A stretch of 64,000 bases of DNA from the NCBI GenBank assembly GCA_029834535.1, contig JAQMWT010000439.1:1-64000 (forward strand). The letters are read 5' to 3'. Position 1 is the first letter of the stretch. Each line of letters begins with the position of its first letter. The notes beneath the pieces were generated by a model. The model ran no database searches and had not been told where the DNA came from. It saw only the letters and a list, made by a program, of their open reading frames with translations. A program made the translations under genes and the position numbers. Below are positions 10,779 to 22,144 of the stretch, in pieces. The stretch is from Chrysophaeum taylorii. Its lineage: Eukaryota > Sar > Pelagophyceae > Pelagomonadales > Pelagomonadaceae.

Positions 10779-12676
10779 TTGCACCGACTAGTTCCCCTAA
10801 TCGGAAGCATCAAACCTATTTGTCGGTGGCTCAAGGACATCAATCTACGCCCGTTACGCCTAAGGCACCCAAGGCAACTGTCCAACAACCGTCTAAATCG
10901 CAACCATCAAAGTCTGAGTATTTCCTGCTTAAACATTGCAAATTTGACGCACTTGCGATGATGTCAGGGAACACATCCGCCCTTGGTGCATCCCCGCCGA
11001 ACTTCCTCATCCCTCAGCATAAGAATCCTCAGTGTTGGCTTAAGTCTGTGCAGCAGCTGCTTACCGAAGCACAACAGACAGACTTTGTGGACGACATCCA
11101 ATATCTTAGTTCATTGCTGTGCGTCAAAGCAAAGCGCATTCGGAATGCCCCCGCTATATCTCCTAATGAAGGTATTCGCTTTCACCGCTTTCCACCCATA
11201 AAAGGGGTTGTCAAAGTACATGTGGCGTGTACAAAGTGCTATAATAAAACTGAGACGCCGGGCACACCCCTCGTGCTCATCATCTGTACTGAAGATGAGC
11301 TTAAAACTGACAGGACTCGCCAAATTATTGAGGATCATCTCGCGTCTGAGCAACATGCATCGCACTGCTTCGATGTACCGCGCCCTTTCTTTTTGTTGAT
11401 TCGTGTGGTGTGTAACTTGTCGAACCACGGGATAGCGTTAATTCGCAACAACCAGCACCCCTTCCAACTCTCTTGATATAATGATCCAGCTGCCCACATA
11501 AGAGCTATAATCCTCCGCCTTGGAAAGTCCATTGCTATTAACAAGCTGCTCAAAGAGGCAATCATGCAGACTGCAACATCCCGTAACGTTGATGCTTCTA
11601 AAATTCTCGTCAACCCTGACGCTAACACCATGCTCTTACTGCAGCTGCCCTTCATTTCGAGTGTAAATCTTGAGATTCTTGTAGCAGCTTGGTCTTTGTT
11701 ACAATCTGTGGAAGATAAAACCTGCGTAGTTACCAATCCTGAGGAGTTACTTAACGTGCTCATCGAACGCTTTGTTAACGATGTTTCTCATCAACTTGAC
11801 GCAACTTCTTCCGAGACGGTACCGCCAATGCTACACTACTTTTGCCAACTTCCACCTAATCAACAACTAGCATTTAAAAACGTGTTAATCCAAGTTGGCT
11901 ACCCATCCCATATCATTGATACCTTTAATAATAATACCCCTTCTGAAGATGTGTCACCAGCGCCGATCGATAATCCACCCGCTGAGCCCACGCCAGATAA
12001 AGCTAACGACAATATGGCTGAATCCTTACACCAATTAAAAGAAGAGATTCGGTCTTTATCTCTACGTCTCACTAACACCGAACAGCAATTGATGGCACGA
12101 GAACATCAACTATCGCTTGCTCTAACTTCTCTCACACAGATGCAAGAAACCTACGAAACTCTTAATACCCAAGTGACCGAGAACATCAAACATGTTTCCT
12201 TGTTAGATAACATTTTGTCAAGTCTTCAAATGCATCAGAACACCATAATCCCGACCTCTGCTGTATTTGTCCATATCATTTCTCGGTCGCTTATCTCGTC
12301 TATTGGACAGCTCCCTCCAGATACGTATAATGAGGCACAGCGAGTTCTAATCGACGCAGCAGCTCATCACCTCCACACAGCTATGTCTGATGCACATGAT
12401 CGTGTTATTCCTGCATTGGATCTACACGCTCTTACACCAGATGCTGCTATGTCTTTCCTTTCGTCTGTCATGTCACCCTTGGTCACCTTGAGTGATGCAA
12501 TGACTACGCACAATACCAACACTGCTAACGACCTATCCTCTGATGATCATAATTCGTCTTCTCCAGAGTTAAAGGAACTGGACGATAATAGCGAGGGTGA
12601 ATTGGACCACACATCTGATGTTGTGGATACCGATACAGCTTCTTTGCGCAACATCACAACACGCTCGACATCATAA
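10779..12676 (+). mobile_element. Element B: extra reading frame downstream of RNase H, function unknown
   Basis: Between RNase H and the 3' LTR lies about 1.9 kb of further coding sequence. The second and larger open stretch (11,564-12,676) is rich in Gln, Thr and Leu, with a probable coiled coil around its middle (L-H-Q-L-K-E-E-I-R-S-L-S) and an acidic Ser/Asp-rich tail. I recognise no domain. The position is where some LTR elements carry an envelope or accessory gene, but I see no signal peptide or membrane segment, so an envelope is not supported. A transferred host gene or an accessory protein are alternatives. Confidence 0.6.
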
Positions 12677-12795
12677 TTAATTTGTCCTGTTCTGTTGTTG
12701 TTTGTTCCACTGTTCACTGTTCTCATGTATATTGCACAAGTTCCGCTTCAAGAACGTCTGAAATGCATAAACCGTTTTCACACGTTGAGGGGGTC

Positions 12796-13195
12796 CAGAG
12801 AGCTACACTATTATGTGTGCGACACTGGAACATTTCACACCTATCTCTACACGAGGGTTTTCTCTCCGTAATACGGCTTTCCCTCGTTCCTCCTGTCCTT
12901 CCTTACCCTTCCGCAATTATTTATTCATGACTATGAAGAACCCAGTCTGAAGCTCTTTTCCAACATGGAGTAGGCCTCCAGGTGCGTACCGTCAGGTACG
13001 GGGTTTTCTGTTTAATTAACAGAGGCTTCGTTCCTCGTTGTCAGTGTAAACGCTTCTATGGGACCTAATGTCCTTAAGGAGTTAGGGCTTAAATCCCTAC
13101 CTTGTGTAGTAGCATGTGACAAGCGGAATGGTCTGTACACGCCTAAGACTGCACACAGTCTCTACCATGTACCCGGAGAGGGTCAAATCTCTCCA
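12796..13195 (+). repeat. Element B 3' LTR with preceding polypurine tract
   Basis: A 400-bp block repeated in inverted orientation at 16,895-17,290, about 95% identical by eye. It follows the purine run TTGAGGGGG (12,787-12,795), the expected plus-strand primer. It runs from TCCAGAGAG to CTCTCCA. Its right end is followed at once by the methyltransferase sequence of element C. Confidence 0.85.
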
Positions 13196-13643
13196 CATAC
13201 GATGCGGAGTGTGGTGGTGTCATTTCCTCGAAAAGAACAAGCGGCTTTAAAAGCTCAAGTACACTTAGAGCACTTGGAAACAAGGAATCGTCCATATCAC
13301 GCTCGAAGGTGGAAATGGATCTCCCATAGACTATGTTGCGATTTGTGCATGGTGATGTCAGTTCCACTATATCGGTGTAATATCGTGCACGTTCAGCGTC
13401 CGATGCTCGATGGAGATATGTCAGAAACTTGGGTAGGGATGGGAAAACTTCGATGGAAGTACCAAAACGTCTTCGCAGCATGTGCGTGAGATTGTCGTCG
13501 CTCTCAACAAGAACTTTAACGTTTATGTTGATTTGCAAGTCATTAGAAGCGCAAGCCAAGAAGGCAGGAGTGGACATCCCAGAGCAAAGTAGAGTTACAG
13601 TAGGTGTTCGTGAGCTAGAAGACGTAGTTACTGTGTGAAGCAA
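13196..13643 (-). mobile_element. Element C: first half of the C5-methyltransferase-like domain
   Basis: On the minus strand the segment shows the motif I-like L-L-C-S-G-M-S-T-P-A-F-L, motif II V-L-V-E-S-D-D, motif IV L-T-S-P-C-T-N-R-N and motif VI L-F-E-E-M-T-P-P-H. Each aligns one-to-one with element A, although the LTRs differ. The domain was therefore present in the common ancestor of the two families and is not a chance fusion in one copy. Confidence 0.75.
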
Positions 13644-13661
13644 ACGTGTGGTAACCTTGCG

Positions 13662-16404
13662 TCATACGGGAGGTGGGAAATGCTTGCGTATGTAAGGCAA
13701 CTGCGAATGCGTTGACTCCAAGATGGTTTTGAGCCATGGGACGTAAATTACGCGTTCCATGAGGGTGGAATATAGTTTAAGCATTTCGCGTTGTTCATTA
13801 AAAGTACATAGTCTGAACTGTAGTAAGCGAAGTTCCATTTTACGCGCTTTTGCTTGTTGTAGCGAATAAATTGGTAGAGTAGGCAACAGGTTATTAAGCC
13901 TAAACAAAGTAATCTGACATTATCATCAATTTAACTCTGGATAGATGATTGTCCTTTAAATTCAACTCCATAAAGATGTATACCAAGTTTATCTTCTCTC
14001 ATTGAGTCATGCTGATGATGTGCAGATCGGGATCGTTATCGTCGTTTTGCTTGGGTAGAAAAAGCGCAACGTCTAGCTTTACATATCCCACATTTGGATG
14101 CTTTGGGAGAGCGGGAATGACAGTCCTTATAATCATAGCATGTGTGATACTCTGCGTATCCGTAGCAGTCTGGATAGCAGGTGATAAGGACTCGGGTAGC
14201 TTTGCGGTGTGGATAGGATCAGCGCAACGTTTAAAGTTAATTACATGTTGAGAAGCACATGTGTCAGCATATCCTGGCGTAGTCATTAGCGGCAAATTGT
14301 ACTCGTTGTACAGTTTAAGCATTGTTGCATAACAGGCATGTGTTGAGCTTTGACCAAACACGTACTGTGTCATGAAACTTTGCGTTTGTTCGGAAGGCAC
14401 AACGACGAGTGTAAAACCAATGTTTAATTTTGGTAGCAATACAGGGGGATCTGTGCCATCTTCATTATCTTCGTTGGGTAGATTATTGGGGAGCTCAGAG
14501 TGCGAGGAAGTTAGTTTCCTGAGCTTGACGACGAACGATAGCATTCTGAGCTTTAGCGTTTATGTGCTGCAATAGCGGCTGAGGGATGTTATCGATTTCA
14601 TCATCTTTAATGGACAGAAAAGTGTGGAACATTTTCTCTGTATCAGCAGTCCCCCGCTGCTCCGCATCACTGGGGGACGCTTCAGGAGCAGATGTTTCAG
14701 CTTGATACTTTTCTTCTGAAGCATGAGATTCCTTATCGGCTTCTAAGAGGATTGCTATGGTATTGGACATAGTATCAACTCGAGATAAGTACAGATAAAC
14801 TTGGGTGGCTTCATCAGGATCTAAGGACTGTGTCGAAGCTTGAGAAGCGGTTGTCCAGAGGGTACTCAGTAAGCTTTTCATTTCCTCCTGTACCACTTTA
14901 GAGTCGTTAGAGGGGTTGGGATTCGCTTCCTGTAGTTTGCCAAACAGGTGGCGAAGACGATCAACTTGAAAAGTAGCCCGGTCCATAAGAGACATATTAG
15001 AGCGTGCATTACGGTTAGAAGAGTGTGAGTAGACAGGACGATCGAAGCTGGTACCTTTGACGTTATAATTTGAAGGTGGACGATAGTACGACGTGTCACG
15101 AGGCGAAATTGTCGATGCTTTATCTTTTGCATTATGAAGCTTACGAGCGTTGAAGCCAGACTGTCCAGCCACAGTAGCTAACAACGAGTAAGCATTGTTT
15201 AGAGAGTCGAGGGATTGATGAATAGTATCCATCAATAATACCTTAGGTGGCTTGGTAGCGGTAGTACCAGGGATGTAAGGATCCATGAAGCGGGTTTATC
15301 CAAGCGTCAGTTAGAGGAAAACTTTGTTTCATTGTACACCTTTAACAGGAACTCCAATAACGGACGAACGTCGTTAGGATCAGCTAGCTTTAACAATTCC
15401 GGATCGTGAGTCGAGTTGTTCCCAGAGCGTGTCTTGTAGAGTTTACACCATTCCAATAAAGATTGAGAATAGCGCTCGTGATCCGAGGGATTAGCATATA
15501 GACGATAGATCTCCTCGTGAGCTTTGAGAGTGATTATGGAATCATTAAATTGGATTGATGCGTCATCATTATTTAAATGCTTTACCGGAGATTGGAAAGC
15601 AAGGAGTTGTTCGACAAATACATGGGCATACCAATTAACATTTAAAGACATTCGATTAAACTGAGATTTAAGCTCAGTGACATCTGTACAAGACACTGTC
15701 TCATAGTAATGGTAAGCTAAAAGCATTACTGCACGTAGTTTATTAGGATGTGCAGTAAGTGCATATATCTTCTTTAATTGAGGCCACATAGCGAGTGCGG
15801 GTTTTTCTTGTGATTCCAGATTAAAGAATGTGTACACGAAACCAGCATAAGTTTCGCAGTGTTTGATCCAGTCGGCATTAGAGAGACCTGTAAAGGATAT
15901 GTTAGTTAGAGATGAATCATACACAATTGATTTAGGGAGTCGGGTGTCTAATAGATTGAGGACACGTTTAACATCCTCACTTAATTCGGGACGAACGAGA
16001 TTATAGGACTCTTGGTAATAAAGTCGTTCGAGATTGTTACGGACATCAACTGATAGTTGATGTGATGAATTGACGTGCCAAGTTTTAAGATGATCAGGCA
16101 AGGCATCTTCATCAGGTAAGTGTAAATCATTTACTTGTTCAGCTTTCCATTGAGCAAAGATGATATCTACTTCTGGTTCAAGAAGTTGGTTATACTCCGG
16201 AGCATTCCGGGTGTAAGCTTCATATGAATCGAAGCAGAATAACGCGTCCGCGTATGGACTTGTCATATGCCTGCGAAGCACCTCAATTTGCAAGCTCACC
16301 TTGGTTGAGTTGTCTTGGAAACGCAATCCTGCGTTGATTGTATCAACGAGGATTTGTTCTTGTTTGTAGATATCCGTAGTGGATATTGGTTTTTGTTTTG
16401 ACAT
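13662..16404 (-). mobile_element. Element C: gag and aspartic-protease-like region
   Basis: The gag-like N-terminal coding stretch begins at 16,404 and shares its sequence pattern with element A (D-S-Y-E-A-Y-T-R, F-N-L-E-S, Y-E-T-V-S-C-T-D-V). A Ser/Asn-rich linker follows, and then a D-T-C-A-S-Q-H-V protease-like motif near 14.25 kb. Its role is as in A. It is part of a broken element. Confidence 0.75.
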
Positions 16405-16880
16405 GGTTGTGACCTATTAAAGAATAGGTTATAGGATTGATAGACATATTCGACACATAAGAATGAAGGGTTTCTCGAGTGCGGGTCATATGTACAGTAC
16501 GCTATTTTATTTTAAGCGTGGGCTTATTTACAAGACCAAACAAATCAACATGCTATTTAAAAACAGGATGACTTGAGACTGAAGAATGGATTAATTCTCG
16601 AGCAGACAGTCTTTTGTTGGGGAATAGGAGGAAAAACCCGTACAAGTTTCCGCGGCTTGTGTAGGAAAAATTTTAATTTTATTGGTTATGCGAGTGCATA
16701 TGACCAGTGACCGACCCAACTCGGTCACAAACCAAATTAACTGGTGGGCACATACCGTCACACAACAAATATGTACAGTAGACCACCGCCAAACACATTG
16801 TCGCATTGTACTCGTGATCAGGCGTAAATTGATCACTCCATTTATACGTACAACACAGTTGGGCTGACACACCTACGCAT

Positions 16881-16894
16881 CTGGGCCCATAACC
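16881..16894 (-). promoter_or_regulatory. Element C primer-binding site (initiator tRNA-Met anticodon arm)
   Basis: The plus strand again reads CTGGGCCCATAACC, immediately inside the LTR end. It matches the A site perfectly although the LTRs differ, which shows a conserved half-tRNA priming mode. Confidence 0.85.
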
Positions 16895-17290
16895 TGGAGA
16901 GATTTGACCCTCTCCGGGTACATGGTAGAGACTGCGTGCAGTCTTAGGCGTGTACAGACCATTCCGCTTGTCACATGCTACTACACAAGGTAGGGATTTA
17001 AGCCCTAACTCCTTAAGGACATTAGGTCCCATAGAAGCGTTTACACTGACAACGAGGAACGAAGTCTCTGTTAATTAAACAGACAACCCCGTACCTGACG
17101 GTACGCACCTGGAGGCCTACTCCATGTTGGAAAAGAGCTTTAGACTGGGTTCTTCAGAGTCGTGAAAATGTATAATTGCGGAAGGGTAAGGAAGGGAAGA
17201 GGGAAAGCCGTATTACGGAGAGAAAAACCTCTTGTAGAGATAGGTGTGAAATGTTCCAGTGTCGCACACATAATAGTGTAGCTCTCTGGA
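16895..17290 (-). repeat. Element C 5' LTR
   Basis: A 396-bp inverted copy of 12,796-13,195, starting TGGAGAG next to the primer site. The few differences from the B LTR include single-base changes and one short indel. The outer end abuts unique host-type sequence, so 17,290/17,291 is the right border of the whole nest. Confidence 0.85.
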
Positions 17291-18483
17291 GGAAATTGAT
17301 GGGGGTGATGCGAAGAGTGCAGCGATGGGAATCTCGTTGAATCCCTGTTTTCGGCTACCCCCTTCGCGCGACTCTCATTCGCGCGCACCATCATCCGTAT
17401 TGCGTGTCGTGGCACTCTTGTCAGCCGAGAGCCCCAACCTCAGTAATGAACCCGCGTTGGTCGACCAATTAATCCTCTATTTGGGTGTCGCACGCGCATT
17501 GCTGTTCAGCTAAAGCTCTCCGACGCGCGGGCGAGATTGTCCTCGAAAGTTTTTTTTTCGCCATTTTCGAAAACTCCGCGGGCTGCGCGTGTCTAGTGCC
17601 TACTCGCCTTGAATCCTCCTGTTATTGTCGCTCGTCGCCTCCGACCATTTGACGTGGCAGTGGCCGTCGCGGCACTTGAGAACCTGCCGTGCGCGACAAG
17701 GCGGCGGCGGTGGTGGCTTTCGGTGAGGCCGCGGGCCTGGCACGCGTGGGGCGCGCCCAAGATCTGCCCCACTGGCCTTTGGCAAAAAGAAGTTTACGGC
17801 AGCAAAATTATCGACACCGCCAATGAGCGCGCTAGTGCGCCAGAGGAGGCTCTCGCGATCCGCGTTCGAGGCGGGCGACAGAACTTCATCGAGGCAACCA
17901 ATGAGTTGACACGCCTTGTGGCGACATGAAGAGAGGAGTTCCGGAGCCGGCATGCACTTCGTCAAGCTACGGCGGACCAAGCACCACTCTGAGGCGCAAA
18001 AGTGCAGCGCCAGCCGGCCCAGGGACAGTCGCCACTGGGCCCGTCGCGAACGGCGACGGTCGTTTTCGTGAATTTGGCGCGACAAACGTCTAGGCGGCGT
18101 CGGTACTCTGGGCCCATTTGGTCAACGTTATTGTTGTTGGTGCTGTTGTTGTTTGACCTCCGCCTTAACTAATTGCCATTTTGCTTCTGCTATGATTCAC
18201 GGCGCTCGACGACGTCGTTTAGACTATGCATCGTCAGGTTTTGACAATCATCGGCCTACTGCGACACCGCCGCACCTACGGCTTCATGAGTCCTACTGTT
18301 CTCCAATCACATGTAGCAGGAAGTTTTGATAGAAGCGGCCGTAAAACGAGGTGAGGAATGAGGCAACAAGCGAATCGGGATGGAAACGGAAACGGACTAG
18401 CGGCCCTTGTATGATCAGCTTGATTTTTTTTTGCAGAACCCCGGCTCTACTGGACCGTGGTTTATCCATACGAGTTCAGGCAC
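17291..18483. other. Gene-poor stretch with no recognised gene
   Basis: GC rises back to host level. Short open frames exist on both strands: minus 17,600-18,085 (161 codons, basic and Pro-rich) and plus 17,609-17,929. I recognise no family, and the two overlap each other, so neither is called. A run of TTG/GTT triplets occurs near 18,130-18,160. Confidence 0.5.
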
Positions 18484-18754
18484 CTATTCGCCTCCCGGGC
18501 GGGCCGGTTGGCAGCCGGAACGTTCGCAGTGGGACGGGGTATGGCCGGGGGGCGAAGACGGAAGGTTATCGACGAGGTGGTTGTCAGTCACATCGCGGTC
18601 TCCTCGTCGCATGGCGACAAGCTTGATGGTCACTCTCCGCCGACCGACCTTTCGGCGCTCCTCGTCTACAGGCCCGTGATTCCGGACTGGCACCTGTCGG
18701 TCCGGCCTGGCTCCCATGCTCGGGAGAGGTCTGAAGTTAGTTAGTTAGTTAGTT
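18484..18754 (+). mobile_element. SINE-like repeat with (GTTA)n tail, copy 2
   Basis: Nearly identical to copy 1 from GGGCCGGTTGGCAG onward, ending with the CTCCC/GGGAG hairpin and five GTTA units. It is flanked by AGTTCAGGCAC (18,473-18,483) and AGTTCAGGGAC (18,755-18,765), a probable 11-bp target-site duplication with one mismatch. On that reading the element starts about 18 bp before the shared core. A flanking duplication plus a simple tail supports retroposition. Confidence 0.75.
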
Positions 18755-19177
18755 AGTTCAGGGACGAAGGATGCCGGGTTTGGTCTCGCGATCGCCGTTT
18801 GATGTGCCTGTCGCGGCCTCTGACCTAAAGGATAGGCGCGTGGTTCTGCGAACAGAGACAAACAAGACGGCGCTCGCGGCTCCTGCGTGTGTTTCTATTC
18901 AGATATCGTTGGTCCGAATAAGACATTGAGGGCAACTCCTTTTACACTCATGGCGGGCTCTTTCCGTCATTAATGTCTCCGTTCGCGAGTTTAAAAGGTT
19001 TCACATAGAGTTTCCAGCAGCGGAACACCGCAAAGACGATATCCGACTTAGCTCTGTACAAGGCCATGAGCACCGAAATGGCGGTCACGACGAATCGAAA
19101 GATAATGCGATTTTGTTCGGTGAGAGTAAAGCCCGCAGACAACGTGTTCGCCTGTTGGGCTCAGTCTGTCTAAGCTG

Positions 19178-19770
19178 GTGGATCACGAAAAAAAAGGCGG
19201 CTATAAAACGCAACTACACGATCTTCAAGATGATCCTATCGTGCAGATATACGAGTGCAAGTGCGTCGCTGGGGTCAAGTTTCTCGATAGCACTACTGGT
19301 GGAGCAGTACGGCCCGATGAACCACAGCGGGCCGACGAGAGTCCCCATGAGCGCCATCGACTCCGTCTCGTCAGCGCAAAAGGAAAGAACCGACGTTGAG
19401 CTCCTCCACATGGATGGTGATACCTACGTCAAGCTCAGCGCCATCTGTGGCATCTGTATCCCTCATCTAGTTTTCGATAAGGCCTATCCGACTATGGAGT
19501 GGTCGGTGGCCTCTCGTCGACCAGCTATGCCGGATTGACGCTCGACCACGCCGACACCGCTCTCGTCGCCGAGTTCTCCCAGCAGACGCGCGCAGCTCTT
19601 GTGATATTGCACCAGGCGGGTAAATTGCGTGGCAATGTCGCCTTGCGCAACAGTCTAGTCCCGGACAGCCAGGTTTCGCTCATTGATTTGGGCAGGGTGC
19701 GGCGCACCGACACGCACGCGACTTTGCGGTGGAGCTTGCGGTGCTGGAAGCCCTCAGACCAGGCCTGAGG
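19178..19770 (+). pseudogene. Kinase-like gene remnant (FunK1/APH-like fold)
   Basis: Pieces in different frames resemble the lobes of a small atypical kinase. An early piece has Y-K-T-Q-L-H-D-L-Q followed by P-I-V-Q-I-Y, like the 'LQG..IP' segment of fungal-type kinases. A later piece (from 19,499) has L-H-Q-A-G-K-L-R-G-N-V-A-L-R-N, in the position of an H-G-D-x-x-x-x-N loop, and then L-I-D-L-G-R, like a DFG loop. The catalytic-loop His and Asp are replaced (R-G-N where H-G-D is expected) and the frame changes between the pieces, so it looks inactive. An intron-containing live gene is possible but less likely given the altered loop. Confidence 0.4.
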
Positions 19771-20955
19771 ATCTTAGAACGTCGGGTGTCCCAGTTTCCT
19801 GCCCGCTGGCTTGCTGTCGGTCGACGTCTGCCCGCGCTGATGAACCGTCATTGTCTCGCGGTGGAAATCGGCCCGCTTTTGAAAGCAACAGGTCATCATC
19901 ACAACGACGTCGGCTAAATACCCAAAGAGGGCGGTGCCATGTCGCCGAGAAGTCATGCGCCAACCGTGCAGGTTGACGGCTATTCATTTCAGGATAGACG
20001 TTCGCATGGTATCGAGTCGACATTCTCGCATGTTTTGACTTCGAAAAAGATGGTCATTTTGTTTGGGGTCTGGAGTTGTTTATGCGCGGAAAATGCTTTG
20101 TGATACGCGTGCGACCGATCGACTTCTCCCAATTTGACTTTGCTCGATGGTATCCCGTGGACGTTGCCGTCAAGTTACCCACTTTGCGCTTTCTCGTGAT
20201 CTACTTGTAGACGGTTTTTGTGGTTGTTTTGTTTTCTTGTGGCTTGGTCGGTTTGGGTGACGCAGTCCGAGGAGATTGACATGGGTGATGCCGAGGTGCA
20301 TCCGTGCGGGCATTATTGGAGTTTTCGTCGTCAGGAAAATCGCCGCGACACGCGAAGCTTATGGTGGGGAGGTGATGGAAAGGATAGGGGAGAGGGCTCA
20401 GATCCAAGCACGGTTGCCTGGGTGTGTTCCGCATACTCGTCCCAAGTTAAAACAGGAGACTCCAGACCACAACAATATCATTACTCGTCTTTTTTTAATG
20501 TGCGTGATCAGGTTTCTAGGAATGTGACGAGCGAAAAGGGGAATCTTGAGAGGAGGACCTACGCTGGTAAACCACTAGATGTGGTCAGCACAGAAGCCAA
20601 CTCGTGACGGCGAAGACGTAGACTCCCCCCCCGCCCCCAAGTTCATGTGCCGGTTGCACATCGAGGCGGGTCCAGGTGACAGACTTGGGGAAGTCACCTA
20701 CCTCACCGCGAGAGTCGTCGAGCCGGATAGCACGTCGTTGGTGACGACAAAACACCAGGTGATTATGTAGTGGGCATTCAAGTCGACACGTTTTTTTTTG
20801 TGTATTCACGCGGGGGCGAGGATAAAGAAGACAAGGCGAGGACGAAGCACGGGCCCGAAAAAAGGGGAAGAGACGCCGCTCGCTCTTCCTCTCGAAATAA
20901 GGTCTCTTCTCGATAGCAGAGGGCACCCTCGTCGAGCCCGAGTTTACAACTGGTG
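19771..20955. other. Intergenic stretch, nothing recognised
   Basis: Short frames on both strands show no recognisable domain. It lies between the kinase-like remnant and the 3' end of the transporter. A C-run and a T-run occur near 20,627 and 20,792. Confidence 0.5.
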
Positions 20956-22144
20956 CTAGGCGCGAGCGGGGCCGTCAGAGGAGGGCAATTTCGGCGGGGG
21001 AATCGCCGGCGCGGTGTTGGTGGATTTGGTTGCCTTTTTGGCCTGGCGTTTGATGCGATGAAAAATGGCCGCGAAGACAGCGAGAGCGCCAAAGCAGGCG
21101 GTGATCGTAATGGTGTGTCCGAAGATAATCGTGGAGAGGACGATGGAGAAGACCTGGCGCGTGGTCATCATGATGGTGAAGACGACGGGGCCGAAGGTCT
21201 TGATGGTGTAGAAGATGAAGAGTTGGCCGGTGGCGGAGGTGATCGCGATCGTAAGGTTGTCCAAGGCGGCCACGGGGTTGTTCTTGAGGAAGACGAGCGT
21301 CGTCCAGAGCTCGCCCGAGGTGACGAGCGCGAAGAGAGTCATCAGGATCGCCCAGGTGTTGACGGCGAACATCATCTGGAATTGGTCGACTTTAGGGTGG
21401 TTCTGGTAGACTTTCGATTGCCACTGGCTCGTGAATGAATGAATCCGAGACGACGTACAGCGCGAGCATCGAAATGCCGAGGAAAACAGAGGCTTCGTCG
21501 TCTGCGGCCGTCTGGAGCGTGTCGGCGGCGTTGGCGAGCGAGAAGAGGGAGACGCCCGCCGAAATGACGAGGGCCTCGACGTAGTCGACGTAGGGGTATT
21601 TTTTTCGATTGAGGAGCTTGCCCACGAGCATCACTGGGATGACCTTGGTGGACTTGGAGATCGTCTGGAGTGGGAAGCTGACGTAGCGGAGTGCCTGGTA
21701 CTGGCCGAACGAGGAGAGGGAGTTGGATAAAGCGCAGGGCGCGAAGGCGTAGAGGGGCGCGGGAAGCGCGAGCTCGCCTTTGTGGTGGACCACGGTCATC
21801 GCCATCGCGACGAGGACGGCGAGGACGCGGTTGCTAAAGACGCAGAACGTTGCGCTCGGAAAGCGGCCCGTCTCGTATTCGCGCGTCATGACCTTCTCCT
21901 GGACGTAGCCCCAGGTCAAATAGGAGGCCTGGAGGCCAACGAAGCAAAAGACGAGCTGCGACGCGCCGACGTCGTTCGCGACTTCTTGCGTCTGCGGTAT
22001 GCTCTGTTTCTTCTCTGCGTCCTCGGCGTCCTCGGACCTTTCGATCAGTGGCTCCTCGCTTTCTTCCTTGCCCTCGATAACGTTGTCGGAGTCCCCATCC
22101 TCCCGCAGCGTCGCGTCGTCGTCTGCGGTGCGTCGTGACGTCAT
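20956..22144 (-). CDS. SLC35B-like nucleotide-sugar/PAPS transporter, frame broken by a 4-base duplication
   Basis: The polytopic membrane protein of the UAA/SLC35B family moves UDP-sugars or PAPS from cytosol into Golgi or ER lumen. Visible family marks are T-W-G-Y-V-Q-E-K-V-M-T near the first helix, S-K-V-I-P-V-M-L-V-G-K, Y-V-E-A-L-V-I-S-A-G-V, the S-D-S-F..S-Q-W-Q-S-K-V-Y loop and M-M-F-A-V-N-T-W. The ATG at 22,144 is the first in frame; upstream codons lack one. At 21,433-21,444 the motif GAAT is present three times in tandem, and one extra unit shifts the frame between S-D-S-F and S-Q-W-Q. Without it the frame is 394 codons, a normal length. The extra unit may be a sequencing error, a polymorphism or a real lesion. 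PAPS versus UDP-sugar specificity cannot be decided here. Confidence 0.8.

Larger units (their letters stand above)
6296..13195 (+). mobile_element. Element B: Ty1/copia-type LTR retroelement, 3' part
   Basis: A plus-strand retroelement fossil with pre-integrase, integrase, reverse transcriptase, RNase H, an extra reading frame and a 3' LTR. Its 5' part (5' LTR, gag, protease) is absent here and probably lies beyond the left edge, on the other side of element A. It is broken, with several interruptions, and one of them is a SINE-like repeat near 7.5 kb. Its LTR is about 95% identical by eye to that of element C, so B and C are the same family. B abuts the interior of C's methyltransferase, which fits B having inserted into C. 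Confidence 0.85.
13196..17290 (-). mobile_element. Element C: Ty1/copia-type LTR retroelement with C5-methyltransferase domain, 5' part
   Basis: A minus-strand fossil of the same family as B. From right to left it shows LTR, primer site, gag, protease-like region and the first half of the methyltransferase domain, and it stops exactly at the B LTR. It probably continues beyond B and A to the left of the window, which would make C the oldest of the three. It is broken, with about a handful of interruptions besides the B insertion. Confidence 0.8.

Noticed and set aside
10779-12676. Retroviral-type envelope gene in element B
   Set aside because: No signal peptide, membrane anchor or Cys pattern; coiled coil and acidic tail only.
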